Source: a virus | DNA length: 39,243 bases | Virus record (IMG/VR): IMGVR_UViG_3300028394_000156 | Span: 1-39,243 of that record | Strand: one strand, 5' to 3' | In this document: one piece after another, positions 17,904 through 24,510 of the stretch | Layout: every line of letters starts with the position of its first letter | How positions within the stretch are numbered: position 1 is the stretch's first letter | The notes under the pieces: generated by a model | Seen by the model: the letters and a program-made list of their open reading frames with translations, nothing else | The model's database searches: none | What the model was told of the DNA's origin: nothing | Made by a program: the position numbers and the translations under genes

Positions 17904-18370
17904 ATTGATTTTGGTTTAAATTTAAAAACAAGGGTAAATGCGTCAATCATATCCTGGGTTATTTTTATTGCAGGAATGTCCGTAATATAATTTTCTCCTT
18001 TAAGAACTGCTAACATATATTGCTTATTCCATTTTGCACCTTTTTGCAAGGGACTAACGCAAATATGTTTGTAGTTATTTACCTCAATCCATTGTTTTGT
18101 AATGGTTGATGCTGCTTGGTTCATACCAACTCTTCTTGAAATTGAACTCTGAACATTGTGATTATAGCCTTTTATAAAAGTAATATTTTGCATAGATGAA
18201 TCTTCAATAATAAAATAGTAGTCTTGATTTGTATCAATGTTCATTATGTAGTTTAAAAAATCAACGAACTGAGTGAATTTCATAAACTCTAATTTTTTCG
18301 TCATTGTATCTAATATACAAATCGCTTGACCATTTTCCCTTATTGCAGGATCTACACCGATTACCTTCAT
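17900..18370 (-). CDS. RuvC-like Holliday junction resolvase / nuclease
   Basis: A 156-aa protein with the RNase H-like layout: a first acidic residue in VIGVDPAIRENG (D7), a second in YYFIIEDSS (E56, D57), and a C-terminal pair in QDMIDAFTLVF (D140, D143). Basic residues near 79-115 could contact DNA. Such nucleases resolve branched DNA before packaging. It ends in an ATGA overlap with the downstream 85-aa gene and starts in an ATGA overlap with the preceding membrane protein gene. The residue pattern is good, but the exact subfamily is not certain. Confidence 0.7.
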   Translation of the reverse strand: MKVIGVDPAIRENGQAICILDTMTKKLEFMKFTQFVDFLNYIMNIDTNQDYYFIIEDSSMQNITFIKGYNHNVQSSISRRVGMNQAASTITKQWIEVNNYKHICVSPLQKGAKWNKQYMLAVLKGENYITDIPAIKITQDMIDAFTLVFKFKPKSI

Positions 18371-18894
18371 GATATTGCTTTGTTTAATTCTATTGTTAGT
18401 TTGTTCTCTTTTGGTTTCCTTGGTGTTCTTCTTCTTGTTTTTTTTTGGTTGTTTATTCCGTAAGCTTCAACACCTTTGTCTACAAAGTTTATTTCCAAAA
18501 GATAACCAAAAACTACAATTGTACCAACAAAAAGAAACATGGTTATAAACTCACCGCCTTTATATTGTTCTTGTAAACCAAAAAATATTTCTACTAAAGC
18601 CACTATAGTTGCTCCTAAGGCTATCTTAGGTGGATAAGTGCTTCTACCTTTAGTTGGATTAAGAAAGTCCATAAAAACTACTGCAAATCGCCCTAATTGA
18701 AGAATTGAAGCAGCAATGATAGCTAACCAAAATTCCATTGGTAAAAATATAGCCGTAAGATATGCATTTATACCGTAGGTTAAGACAATTGTAAGAAGCA
18801 TGATAGTCGGAATATTGTCCGATATGCTTTCAAATGTCCATTTGAATTGAGTGTTTGTAAAGTTTTTTTCCATTGGTTCAAATTTAAAATTCAT
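18367..18894 (-). CDS. Unknown integral membrane protein (175 aa)
   Basis: Four hydrophobic segments (about residues 29-50, 53-76, 89-105, 117-134) and a strongly basic C-terminal tail (KKTRRRTPRKPKENK). The second Met (residue 8, MEKNFT, 18873) is an alternative start that would remove the 11-base overlap with the upstream gene. The topology could suit a holin-like or envelope-modifying protein next to a glucosaminidase-like enzyme, but this is position-based inference. Confidence 0.65.
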   Translation of the reverse strand: MNFKFEPMEKNFTNTQFKWTFESISDNIPTIMLLTIVLTYGINAYLTAIFLPMEFWLAIIAASILQLGRFAVVFMDFLNPTKGRSTYPPKIALGATIVALVEIFFGLQEQYKGGEFITMFLFVGTIVVFGYLLEINFVDKGVEAYGINNQKKTRRRTPRKPKENKLTIELNKAIS

Positions 18895-19729
18895 TGTAAT
18901 TTTGTTTTAAAGGAAAGTTATCCTTTTTAATCTGCCAGTACTCGGCCATTAATGTGGCTCTAAACTTATAATCTCTATCGGTGTGATAACCAGATTTGTA
19001 AACACACTTGCAAATTGATTCATAAAGTTTAATTCCCTTCATCTTGTAATTTGCTTTTTTACAGGCTGCATATCTTCCGGAGTTAAGAACACCAGCCCAA
19101 AGTTCCATTCCTTTTTCTGTTGTTTCGGCTTTCATAAACTTTGCCCTTACATACTTGTCTCTACCTCTTATTACCTCTCGTGTTTTATATGTTACTGATT
19201 GTTGACCCTTTAAGGCCTTTACACCACCAGCGTTTGCGTGTTTTCTCCAAAGGTCTGTTTCAATACCTTGATTTGTAGCCTCAATAATAAAAAAAGAATA
19301 AATCATGCTTACTGGGAAATCAGTTAAAAGGTGAACATTCATTAGCATACTTTCATAGCAATACGCAAGGTAAATACGTCTTAATTTCTCCCTGTCAATA
19401 TTTTTTAAATTCCTAAACCCTCGACCTTCAAGCGTTTGCTTTAGTTGTAATCCGGATAACTTGCGTACCTCATAACCGTAAGAGCGTGATCCGTATGCAC
19501 TTTCATCTATTTCCTTCTTTTCCTCTTTGCCCTGAATGGTAAGTGAGGTAATTTTGTGAACGTAAACGGTATCTCGTTCAATAATAGGAACAAAAGATGT
19601 ATAGTTGTAATTTGTGTTTATTGGGGAATAAATCAACCCAACAATAAAGGCAGCGCAAATTCCCATAGCAATTTGATAGGGAAGTCTTTTATTTTGCGCT
19701 ACATAAATTTCAATAATTGGTTCTTTCAT
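18884..19729 (-). CDS. Membrane-anchored glucosaminidase-like peptidoglycan hydrolase (tentative)
   Basis: I place the start at 19729 (MKEPIIEIYV), 281 aa. An upstream in-frame extension to 19867 would translate through a terminator and an A/T-rich promoter region. A transmembrane helix lies at about 17-35. Residues 137-223 follow the order seen in glucosaminidase/FlgJ-like domains: FPVSMIYSFFIIEATNQG (candidate catalytic E150), HANAGGVK (like ANN-FGIK), then FMKAETTEKGMELWAGVLNSGRYAA (like the F-x-Y-x-S...E-S...RY segment). It may cleave glycan strands during lysis or entry. Several Cys residues occur in the C-terminal part. Confidence 0.55.
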   Translation of the reverse strand: MKEPIIEIYVAQNKRLPYQIAMGICAAFIVGLIYSPINTNYNYTSFVPIIERDTVYVHKITSLTIQGKEEKKEIDESAYGSRSYGYEVRKLSGLQLKQTLEGRGFRNLKNIDREKLRRIYLAYCYESMLMNVHLLTDFPVSMIYSFFIIEATNQGIETDLWRKHANAGGVKALKGQQSVTYKTREVIRGRDKYVRAKFMKAETTEKGMELWAGVLNSGRYAACKKANYKMKGIKLYESICKCVYKSGYHTDRDYKFRATLMAEYWQIKKDNFPLKQNYNEF

Positions 19730-19755
19730 AATCTTTGTTTTAGTAATTATAAATA

Positions 19756-19763
19756 CAAATATA
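19756..19763 (-). promoter_or_regulatory. Bacteroidota-type -7 box before the glucosaminidase-like gene
   Basis: On the minus strand the sequence reads TATATTTG, a full match to TAnnTTTG, 26 nt before the ATG at 19729. No clear -33 TTTG is seen at the usual distance, so the site is moderate evidence only. It lies just after a strong terminator, where a new promoter would be needed. Confidence 0.4.
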
Positions 19764-19801
19764 ATATAAATAATATTATTATACATAAAAAATAAAAAAA
19801 A

Positions 19802-19834
19802 TAAAAAAAAAGTGCGAAGACAATTCTCCGCACT
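19802..19834 (-). terminator. Intrinsic terminator (minus strand)
   Basis: Minus-strand stem AGTGCG/CGCACT with an inner AGA/TCT extension, followed by a run of nine T (the A-run at 19802-19810). It ends transcription of the small genes at 19868-20276 and of whatever reads through from dCTP deaminase. Confidence 0.8.
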
Positions 19835-19867
19835 ATATGGCAAACTTAAAACTAACACATTAACCAA

Positions 19868-20047
19868 TTACATTTTCTTATGATGATTGTACATTTCCTG
19901 TGCTGACATTACTATTATCTCTTTGCTTTCTGTGTCTATTCTAAGTTCCTTAAATCGTTCTATAGCATCTTCAAGACTTTGAGAAGATACTATGACTTTT
20001 CTACCATCTTCATAGCAAATAATAAACTTTTGTTCTACTTTTTCCAT
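19868..20047 (-). CDS. Unknown 59-aa protein
   Basis: I chose the start at 20047 (MEKVEQKFIICYEDGRK), 59 aa; the longer frame from 20077 adds ten residues that overlap the coding end of the preceding small membrane gene. It has a beta hairpin start (FIICYEDGRKVIVSS), then a helix (LEDAIERFKEL), and a second beta strand. This is a small alpha/beta protein of unknown role, followed directly by a terminator. Confidence 0.6.
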   Translation of the reverse strand: MEKVEQKFIICYEDGRKVIVSSQSLEDAIERFKELRIDTESKEIIVMSAQEMYNHHKKM

Positions 20048-20154
20048 AGCAAATCGTATAAATAGTAAATAATCCACAGGCAGGTTAACACTCCACCAAA
20101 AGTTACAATGATTTTTGCAGCATTGTTAATAAATCCTTTTTCTTCTTCTGTCAT
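20035..20154 (-). CDS. Small membrane protein (39 aa)
   Basis: Acidic start MTEEEKGFINNAA, one transmembrane helix (IIVTFGGVLTCLWIIYYLY), then DLLWKK. Its leader, AAACAAATAATC before ATG, is identical to that of the neighbouring 39-aa gene at 20157-20276. The end overlaps the start of the 59-aa gene by 13 bases in another frame. Function is unknown. Confidence 0.55.
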   Translation of the reverse strand: MTEEEKGFINNAAKIIVTFGGVLTCLWIIYYLYDLLWKK

Positions 20155-20156
20155 GA

Positions 20157-20276
20157 TTATTTGTTTAATAAATACATAATTAATGCTATTACCAATTTTA
20201 AAGCTGCTAATATTGCTATTGTTGATGAAATAGCAAAACCAACCCAGTATAATTTTTCTCTTTGTTTTTCTCTCAT
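20157..20276 (-). CDS. Small membrane protein (39 aa)
   Basis: Starts MREKQREKLYWVG, then a hydrophobic helix pair region (ISSTIAILAALKLVIALIMY), ending LLNK. It has the same length, orientation, topology and AAACAAATAATCATGA leader as the next gene at 20035-20154, although the sequences differ. It lies three bases after the dCTP deaminase stop. Confidence 0.55.
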   Translation of the reverse strand: MREKQREKLYWVGFAISSTIAILAALKLVIALIMYLLNK

Positions 20277-20278
20277 GA

Positions 20279-20812
20279 TTATTTGTTTAAATAGTTTTTA
20301 CTTGCTACCGGATCCTTACCCTGGTCTTTGTACTTTGCATCTGCCTTATTTGCATAGTCTGTGTAAGGCATTTCGCTAATGTCATGATAGCAGATTTGGG
20401 CAATCTTCATGCCTGGATATATCTTTACTGGCTGCACACAACAAAGTTCAAGAGTCCAATGGCCTCTAAAATTTACATCCCCAAACCCTGCAGTTATGTG
20501 GACAAATAAACCTAATCTACCAAGGCTTGATTTTCCTTGCAAAATTGGCACATGGCGAAGAGTCTCGGTGTATTCTACCGTTGATGCAAGGTACAAGATT
20601 CCAGGCTTTAAAATTAATCCATCTTCGGGAATAATAAAAGGCACATACGGGTTCTTCTTCCTAACGTCAAGTATATGGTTGGTGTACATAAGAAGAGTAT
20701 TGGATAGCGTTAAATCAACACTATTAGTACCAATGTTTGCCTCTATCAAAGGCTCAATGACAATGTTGCCGGCTGCAATTTCGTCAATTATTGTCTTGTC
20801 TGTTAAAATCAT
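20279..20812 (-). CDS. dcd: dCTP deaminase
   Basis: It converts dCTP to dUTP, feeding dTTP synthesis for an AT-rich genome. Motifs fit the trimeric dUTPase-like fold: IGTNSVDLTLS near residues 27-37, QGKSSLGRLGLFV (GKSSLGR 93-99), AGFGDVNFRGHWTLEL with catalytic E122, and the C-terminal lid KYKDQGKDPVAS (160-171). Length 177 aa is normal. No dUTPase or thymidylate synthase gene is seen in the window, so the product may be used by host enzymes; a bifunctional dCTP deaminase/dUTPase cannot be excluded. Confidence 0.9.
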   Translation of the reverse strand: MILTDKTIIDEIAAGNIVIEPLIEANIGTNSVDLTLSNTLLMYTNHILDVRKKNPYVPFIIPEDGLILKPGILYLASTVEYTETLRHVPILQGKSSLGRLGLFVHITAGFGDVNFRGHWTLELCCVQPVKIYPGMKIAQICYHDISEMPYTDYANKADAKYKDQGKDPVASKNYLNK

Positions 20813-20886
20813 TTTATTTGTTTTTGTAAATCATTTAATTCTGGATAAGTAAAATAAAACTCGGTTAACATTACAACATTTGACAT
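20809..20886 (-). CDS. Possible 25-aa leader peptide or gene remnant before dcd
   Basis: An ATG at 20886 opens MSNVVMLTEFYFTYPELNDL and ends with TGA that overlaps the dcd ATG. The frame is open further upstream to about 20920 with coding-like residues (GLLHSAHL) but without another ATG; a TTG start is possible. It may be a real coupled peptide or the 3' end of a decayed gene. Confidence 0.3.
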   Translation of the reverse strand: MSNVVMLTEFYFTYPELNDLQKQIK

Positions 20887-21065
20887 TAGATGTGCGGAAT
20901 GCAAAAGTCCACTTTCATTTTATCATTTTGTTTATGTCAACTATATAATTAAAAAATACCTGTCTTTCCAGGCTGCCAATTCATCCTCTGACGCATTTAA
21001 GTGTAAAGAAATGTTTAATCAAAGGGAAAATAACAATCACCTAAACCCGAGGTCTGCAAATATTT
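20813..21065 (-). other. Gap between dcd and an unknown gene, with traces of former coding sequence
   Basis: Besides the 25-aa frame above, the minus strand has a second open piece without a start codon (LNASEDELAAWKDRYFLII) that ends in TAG near 20943. A weak CCTG/CAGG stem before TATTTTTT near 20955-20980 could be a poor terminator. I see no clear promoter. Confidence 0.35.
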
Positions 21066-21476
21066 TTAAGTAGTCATGTGTCCTACTAATATTCTTTCTT
21101 GCCTAAAGCTACTTAATAATGTCCTGTAGTTATCGCTGGTAATAATTAGCAACTGCTTTACTGCTCTACATTGCTCAAAAATAGCAGTAGCCTTTGGATA
21201 CTTACCTTTTACATAATAATCTGTCAAAGTAGAAGAATGCTTTATTCTCTTATATTCATCCTCTGCCATGTCGCGGATACACATCATAAGCAACTGGCAA
21301 TATATAGACTCGTTCATTCCAGATATAACTGTGTATCGTGAGTAGTAAGCGGATAATTGTCGAAGATACTCGTCACATTCGTCAAGCATTTCTGCCGATG
21401 GCGCAACGGAAATCCAAGTATTAACCTCATCACAAAAGGCTTTTATTTCAATCATTTGCAAATTATACTCTTTCAC
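21066..21476 (-). CDS. Unknown 136-aa helical protein coupled to the PD-(D/E)XK nuclease
   Basis: A mostly helical protein with many Tyr, Cys and Arg (MLDECDEYLRQLSAYYSRYT, then SSTLTDYYVKGKYPKATAIF and LLIITSDNYRTLLSSFRQER). It overlaps the nuclease stop by ATGA, so a functional link to DNA processing is likely. I recognise no family. Confidence 0.65.
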   Translation of the reverse strand: MKEYNLQMIEIKAFCDEVNTWISVAPSAEMLDECDEYLRQLSAYYSRYTVISGMNESIYCQLLMMCIRDMAEDEYKRIKHSSTLTDYYVKGKYPKATAIFEQCRAVKQLLIITSDNYRTLLSSFRQERILVGHMTT

Positions 21477-22390
21477 TTTGCGTCTTTTACCGTTAACAAT
21501 GTAACCGTTTTTGTCTCCTCTGTCGCTACACCGTAAAGTATTTCCTGCTTTTTCTGTGCTGCCAGTTGTTCCTCTCTTTCCAGTAGTTCCGGGCTATGAG
21601 TATATGATTTTTTTTGGTATGTAGAGTAGCTTAAAATCTTATCATCAACTTGTACCATGTACCTACTATTCTGCAACTCCTGCTCTATTTTATTTCTTAA
21701 ATTATCTCTTTCAATTGTCCAACCCTTCACAACAATATCACATTCAACATACTTTGTAATTAAAGCAGATAAGTCCTCATTACAATGCAACTCATATGCT
21801 TCCGCTATTTCCTCTGCTGCTTTCCTTATTCTACTATCTGTTTCGACAAGATCTACCATAGAAAAGGTATGTTGGTATGTTTCATGCACATCTGTCCACT
21901 CCATGCTTTTACCTTTTACTCTTGTCTTATAATAATCAATAAAACAAGTTGGAATAATTCCTTTCTGCTTAAACAAAATTAAACTATAAGCCTTCATTTG
22001 TAGGCTATTTTCAAGGCGATCTTGTGTCCATGCAGCTGTGCCGGTCTTAAAATCTCGGATAATTTCAAAGTTTTCAGAGGCATTGTCAATGTAGCCAATA
22101 AATTTAAAGTCTCCAAAATCATGCTCAAGTTTATATTCTACATTAGGATATAGTAAAATGTTATTTAAAAAGTTAGGTGGAAAGTTAAAGTCTGTTTCTG
22201 TGATAATTTGATTAGCTTCGGACATTTTACAATAGTCTTCAATGTTAGAGGCAAACTGTTTGCCAAACTCCATCATGGGCGATGGTGCATCGGGTATATT
22301 TAAAAAATACCTCTTCATGTATGCAGAGGGATCGGACTCCCAAAGGTTTATTTGCGATATGGAAAGGTGTGGTCTTGGTAAAATAAGCAT
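21473..22390 (-). CDS. PD-(D/E)XK nuclease (Cas4/RecB-like exonuclease)
   Basis: A 305-aa protein. LSISQINLWESDP opens as in RecB/AddB-like nucleases, MEFGKQF follows (E41, G43), then the catalytic core GYIDNAS (D102) and IIRDFKTGT (D113, K115), and QMKAYSLILF (Q131, Y135). The C-terminal half is helical with one Cys residue (YVECDIV), so a four-Cys iron-sulphur cluster like that of Cas4 is not evident. It may process DNA ends for recombination or replication. A terminator lies upstream and an A-rich leader precedes the ATG. Confidence 0.8.
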   Translation of the reverse strand: MLILPRPHLSISQINLWESDPSAYMKRYFLNIPDAPSPMMEFGKQFASNIEDYCKMSEANQIITETDFNFPPNFLNNILLYPNVEYKLEHDFGDFKFIGYIDNASENFEIIRDFKTGTAAWTQDRLENSLQMKAYSLILFKQKGIIPTCFIDYYKTRVKGKSMEWTDVHETYQHTFSMVDLVETDSRIRKAAEEIAEAYELHCNEDLSALITKYVECDIVVKGWTIERDNLRNKIEQELQNSRYMVQVDDKILSYSTYQKKSYTHSPELLEREEQLAAQKKQEILYGVATEETKTVTLLTVKDAK

Positions 22391-22410
22391 TGTAATTAAT
22401 TTTAAGTTTT

Positions 22411-22439
22411 AAAAAAAGAGGCAGTTCAGCTACCGCCTC
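22411..22439 (-). terminator. Intrinsic terminator (minus strand) after the 141-aa gene
   Basis: Minus-strand stem GAGGCGG/CTGCCTC (seven pairs, one G-U), loop of eight bases, followed by seven T. It separates the 22453-22878 gene from the nuclease gene. Confidence 0.75.
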
Positions 22440-22452
22440 ATCAAATGAGTCA

Positions 22453-22878
22453 TTATCTTATTTTTTGGGATACTTGAATAAATATTGTAGTTGCTGCTGC
22501 ACTAAGATGTTCTAAAGGTAAACCTTCAGCAGCCAATTTGTTATAAATATCAATGTAGGCTTGGCTATATATTGTACCAACTTCAAATATCATAGCAGCA
22601 ATATCTTGTGGTTCGGCATTTTGTTTTTTCTGCTCAATTACCGCAACACCAGCAGGATCTGGTATTGTTTCCGATACAATATACTTATATTTACCTTTAT
22701 CATCAAGTACATCAATAATTTCACCAGATTTTAAATTCTGTATAGGATCCCCAGGTTTACCATAAATCCTTGCTTCCTTGCCATCGTTGAACACGACAAG
22801 AATGTTTATAGAAGGACCATATTGACCTTCTCTTGGCGCACCAGCCGCATATTTAACTTTACCTTTAGTGACTATCAT
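22453..22878 (-). CDS. Unknown 141-aa protein (possibly nucleic-acid binding)
   Basis: The N-terminal 80 residues are beta-rich and start KGKVKYAAGAPREGQYGPSI, with INILVVFNDGKEARIYGKPG, a pattern that could be an OB-like or SH3-like fold. The C-terminal half is helical (IAAMIFEVGTIYSQAYIDIY). It overlaps the preceding gene by 14 bases. Position between replication genes and a nuclease suggests a recombination or single-strand-binding accessory, but this is inference. Confidence 0.6.
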   Translation of the reverse strand: MIVTKGKVKYAAGAPREGQYGPSINILVVFNDGKEARIYGKPGDPIQNLKSGEIIDVLDDKGKYKYIVSETIPDPAGVAVIEQKKQNAEPQDIAAMIFEVGTIYSQAYIDIYNKLAAEGLPLEHLSAAATTIFIQVSQKIR

Positions 22879-23128
22879 AATGATCTTCTTTATAAGCTTC
22901 TACTTTTTTCATCTCTTCTTGCAATGCCCAGTGGTTTAATTGTTCGCTTACCCATTCAAAATCAATAGCTTGTAGCATTATTGAATTAAACAAGTGTTGT
23001 TCCTGTGGTAAAAGGTCGTTAAAATTAAAGATTAAATCAATTGCATTTTCAACTCCTTCGTGTGTAATGTCTTTAATACCATACACATCAGTCAAATAAT
23101 TTAATACTGCGTAGTTTGCGTCATTCAT
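22865..23128 (-). CDS. Unknown 87-aa acidic helical protein
   Basis: Helical and acidic (YGIKDITHEGVENAIDLIF, LPQEQHLFNSIMLQ), with an aromatic stretch DFEWVSEQLNHWALQEEMKK. It overlaps the downstream gene by 14 bases and follows the 80-aa gene by six. Unknown role. Confidence 0.6.
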   Translation of the reverse strand: MNDANYAVLNYLTDVYGIKDITHEGVENAIDLIFNFNDLLPQEQHLFNSIMLQAIDFEWVSEQLNHWALQEEMKKVEAYKEDHYDSH

Positions 23129-23134
23129 TGTAAT

Positions 23135-23377
23135 TTATTTTATTTCGTTAAATTCAATATTGCGTTTAATTGCATCTTCCAAAATTTCACTAAAATACCG
23201 ATGATTAAAATTAAGGTGATCAAGATCTCCTACAATAGGTATTTTATCTACAATTTCTTTTATGTTTTTAAGTCGTGCTAAACCATCGCGAGAATGAGTG
23301 TGCGTTACAACTGCATATATTGCAATGTGATAAAATGCTTCTGCAATTTCATACTGTCTTTTTTCTGTAATCATCAT
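23135..23377 (-). CDS. Unknown 80-aa helical protein
   Basis: Starts MMITEKRQYEIAEAFYHIAI and is largely helical with His residues (VVTHTHSRDGLARLKNIKEI). First gene after a terminator and a TATCTTTG box, so probably the head of a transcript reaching to 22453. Function unknown. Confidence 0.6.
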   Translation of the reverse strand: MMITEKRQYEIAEAFYHIAIYAVVTHTHSRDGLARLKNIKEIVDKIPIVGDLDHLNFNHRYFSEILEDAIKRNIEFNEIK

Positions 23378-23395
23378 AATTTGTTTTTATTAAAT

Positions 23396-23403
23396 CAAAG
23401 ATA
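23396..23403 (-). promoter_or_regulatory. Candidate -7 box before the 80-aa gene
   Basis: The minus strand reads TATCTTTG (fits TAnnTTTG) 18 nt before the ATG at 23377, and ATTG occurs about 15 nt further upstream in place of the -33 element. It follows a strong terminator. Confidence 0.4.
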
Positions 23404-23456
23404 ATACTAAATATAATACAATGTACATTTTTAATAAAAATAATTAAAAAAAATAT

Positions 23457-23484
23457 AAAAAAGGTGAGACAAAATTATCTCACC
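23457..23484 (-). terminator. Intrinsic terminator (minus strand)
   Basis: Minus-strand stem GGTGAGA/TCTCACC (seven perfect pairs), 8-nt loop, then six T. It ends the transcript carrying the initiator and its two downstream genes. Confidence 0.85.
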
Positions 23485-23524
23485 TCGAAAACCAAAGTTT
23501 ATGAATGACAATTACAATATCTTA

Positions 23525-24310
23525 TCATTTACCATCAAGTGTAAAATTAATTACTTTTTTGTAAACCGCTAACTTATAAGCTATAACTTTTGCTCGTGGC
23601 AAGTTACCTTCAGCTATCTTTCTCATGTGTGCTTTCCTGTCGTAAAGATTGTAGGAGTCTGGCGGTAGGTTCTTTGCAATCTCTTTTGCCTCTTCCCATA
23701 ATGCCTCTTTCTCTCCATCTTGCCATGTAAGGTAACCAAGTCTAACAGCCATGTCGTACCAATAAATAGGAATGTCATTAAAATCATTTGATTGAAAATT
23801 GCGTAACTTATTTTCAAAGTCACGGTCATATTCCTTACTTGACAATTCCCGTTTCTTATCCAGTATTTCCTGTTCTAATTTATCTTGTTTCTCCTTGTCA
23901 ATCTGGTAAGTAATCTTATTCCTATATAGCATATATGCACTTAATATCTTACCTAATGTGTGTAAGTTGACCTTCCCGTAAAACTTTATGTCTTCATCCA
24001 AGTCCAACTGCTGGGTAGAAAACAATTCAAAAGCAGTCCTAATTTCTTCAGGTGCAAGTAATTTGTAATTTCTTCCAATATGATCTGCCACTTCCATGTA
24101 ATATTCCTTTGCTCCATCAATACCGTACATCGGAAACAATGTAGTAATTAAATTGTAAACCTGGGTATAGGCAGCCTGGAAACCTATTTTAATTATCCTA
24201 TTCTCCCTATGGTTTACAATGCGTTCAACGTGAGTTAAATTAGAATTGGTTTTGGCTGCTATGGCCGGTAAGTTCGTACTCATCTTGGCTAAATAAATTA
24301 GGGTTAGCAA
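23525..24310 (-). CDS. Unknown replication-module protein (252-261 aa)
   Basis: A helical protein with a Lys/Glu-rich coiled coil at about residues 135-175 (DKEKQDKLEQEILDKKRELS). The second Met (MSTNLPAIAAK, 24283) is a likelier start than the first; both overlap the preceding gene. It sits two genes after the lambda-O-like initiator, where a helicase loader (P-like) often lies, but no P-loop or other motif is visible, so that role is only a guess. A terminator follows it. Confidence 0.6.
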   Translation of the reverse strand: MLTLIYLAKMSTNLPAIAAKTNSNLTHVERIVNHRENRIIKIGFQAAYTQVYNLITTLFPMYGIDGAKEYYMEVADHIGRNYKLLAPEEIRTAFELFSTQQLDLDEDIKFYGKVNLHTLGKILSAYMLYRNKITYQIDKEKQDKLEQEILDKKRELSSKEYDRDFENKLRNFQSNDFNDIPIYWYDMAVRLGYLTWQDGEKEALWEEAKEIAKNLPPDSYNLYDRKAHMRKIAEGNLPRAKVIAYKLAVYKKVINFTLDGK

Positions 24311-24497
24311 TATTGTTTGATAACTTGGTCATGGTATCCCTTATGTCAAGCAACGAAGACATATTACCATAAAAATAGGCTTTGTCAATAGAGGCAGATA
24401 ATGTTTTTTCATCTACCTCTCTAAGGCTTCGATTATAAAAACCAATCCTTGAGTCAATAAATTCAATCAACTCGTTAATGTTCTTTAAGTCATTCAT
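24240..24497 (-). CDS. Unknown 85-aa protein between initiator and the next replication gene
   Basis: A helical acidic protein (MNDLKNINELIEFIDSRIGF, then YFYGNMSSLLDIRDTM). It starts 13 bases after the initiator stop and overlaps the next gene by at least 44 bases. Possibly a small partner of the initiator. Confidence 0.55.
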   Translation of the reverse strand: MNDLKNINELIEFIDSRIGFYNRSLREVDEKTLSASIDKAYFYGNMSSLLDIRDTMTKLSNNIANPNLFSQDEYELTGHSSQNQF

Positions 24498-24510
24498 ATT
24501 ATAAATTTTA

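Noticed and set aside
19730-19867. 46-residue N-terminal extension of the glucosaminidase-like protein
   Set aside because: It reads through a terminator T-run and an AT-rich promoter-like region; the ATG at 19729 fits better.
20409-20852. 147-codon plus-strand frame opposite dCTP deaminase
   Set aside because: dCTP deaminase motifs on the minus strand are clear; the plus frame is a shadow.
23623-23829. 68-codon frame inside the 23525-24310 gene on the same strand
   Set aside because: Overlaps a longer coding frame with normal composition; no separate leader.
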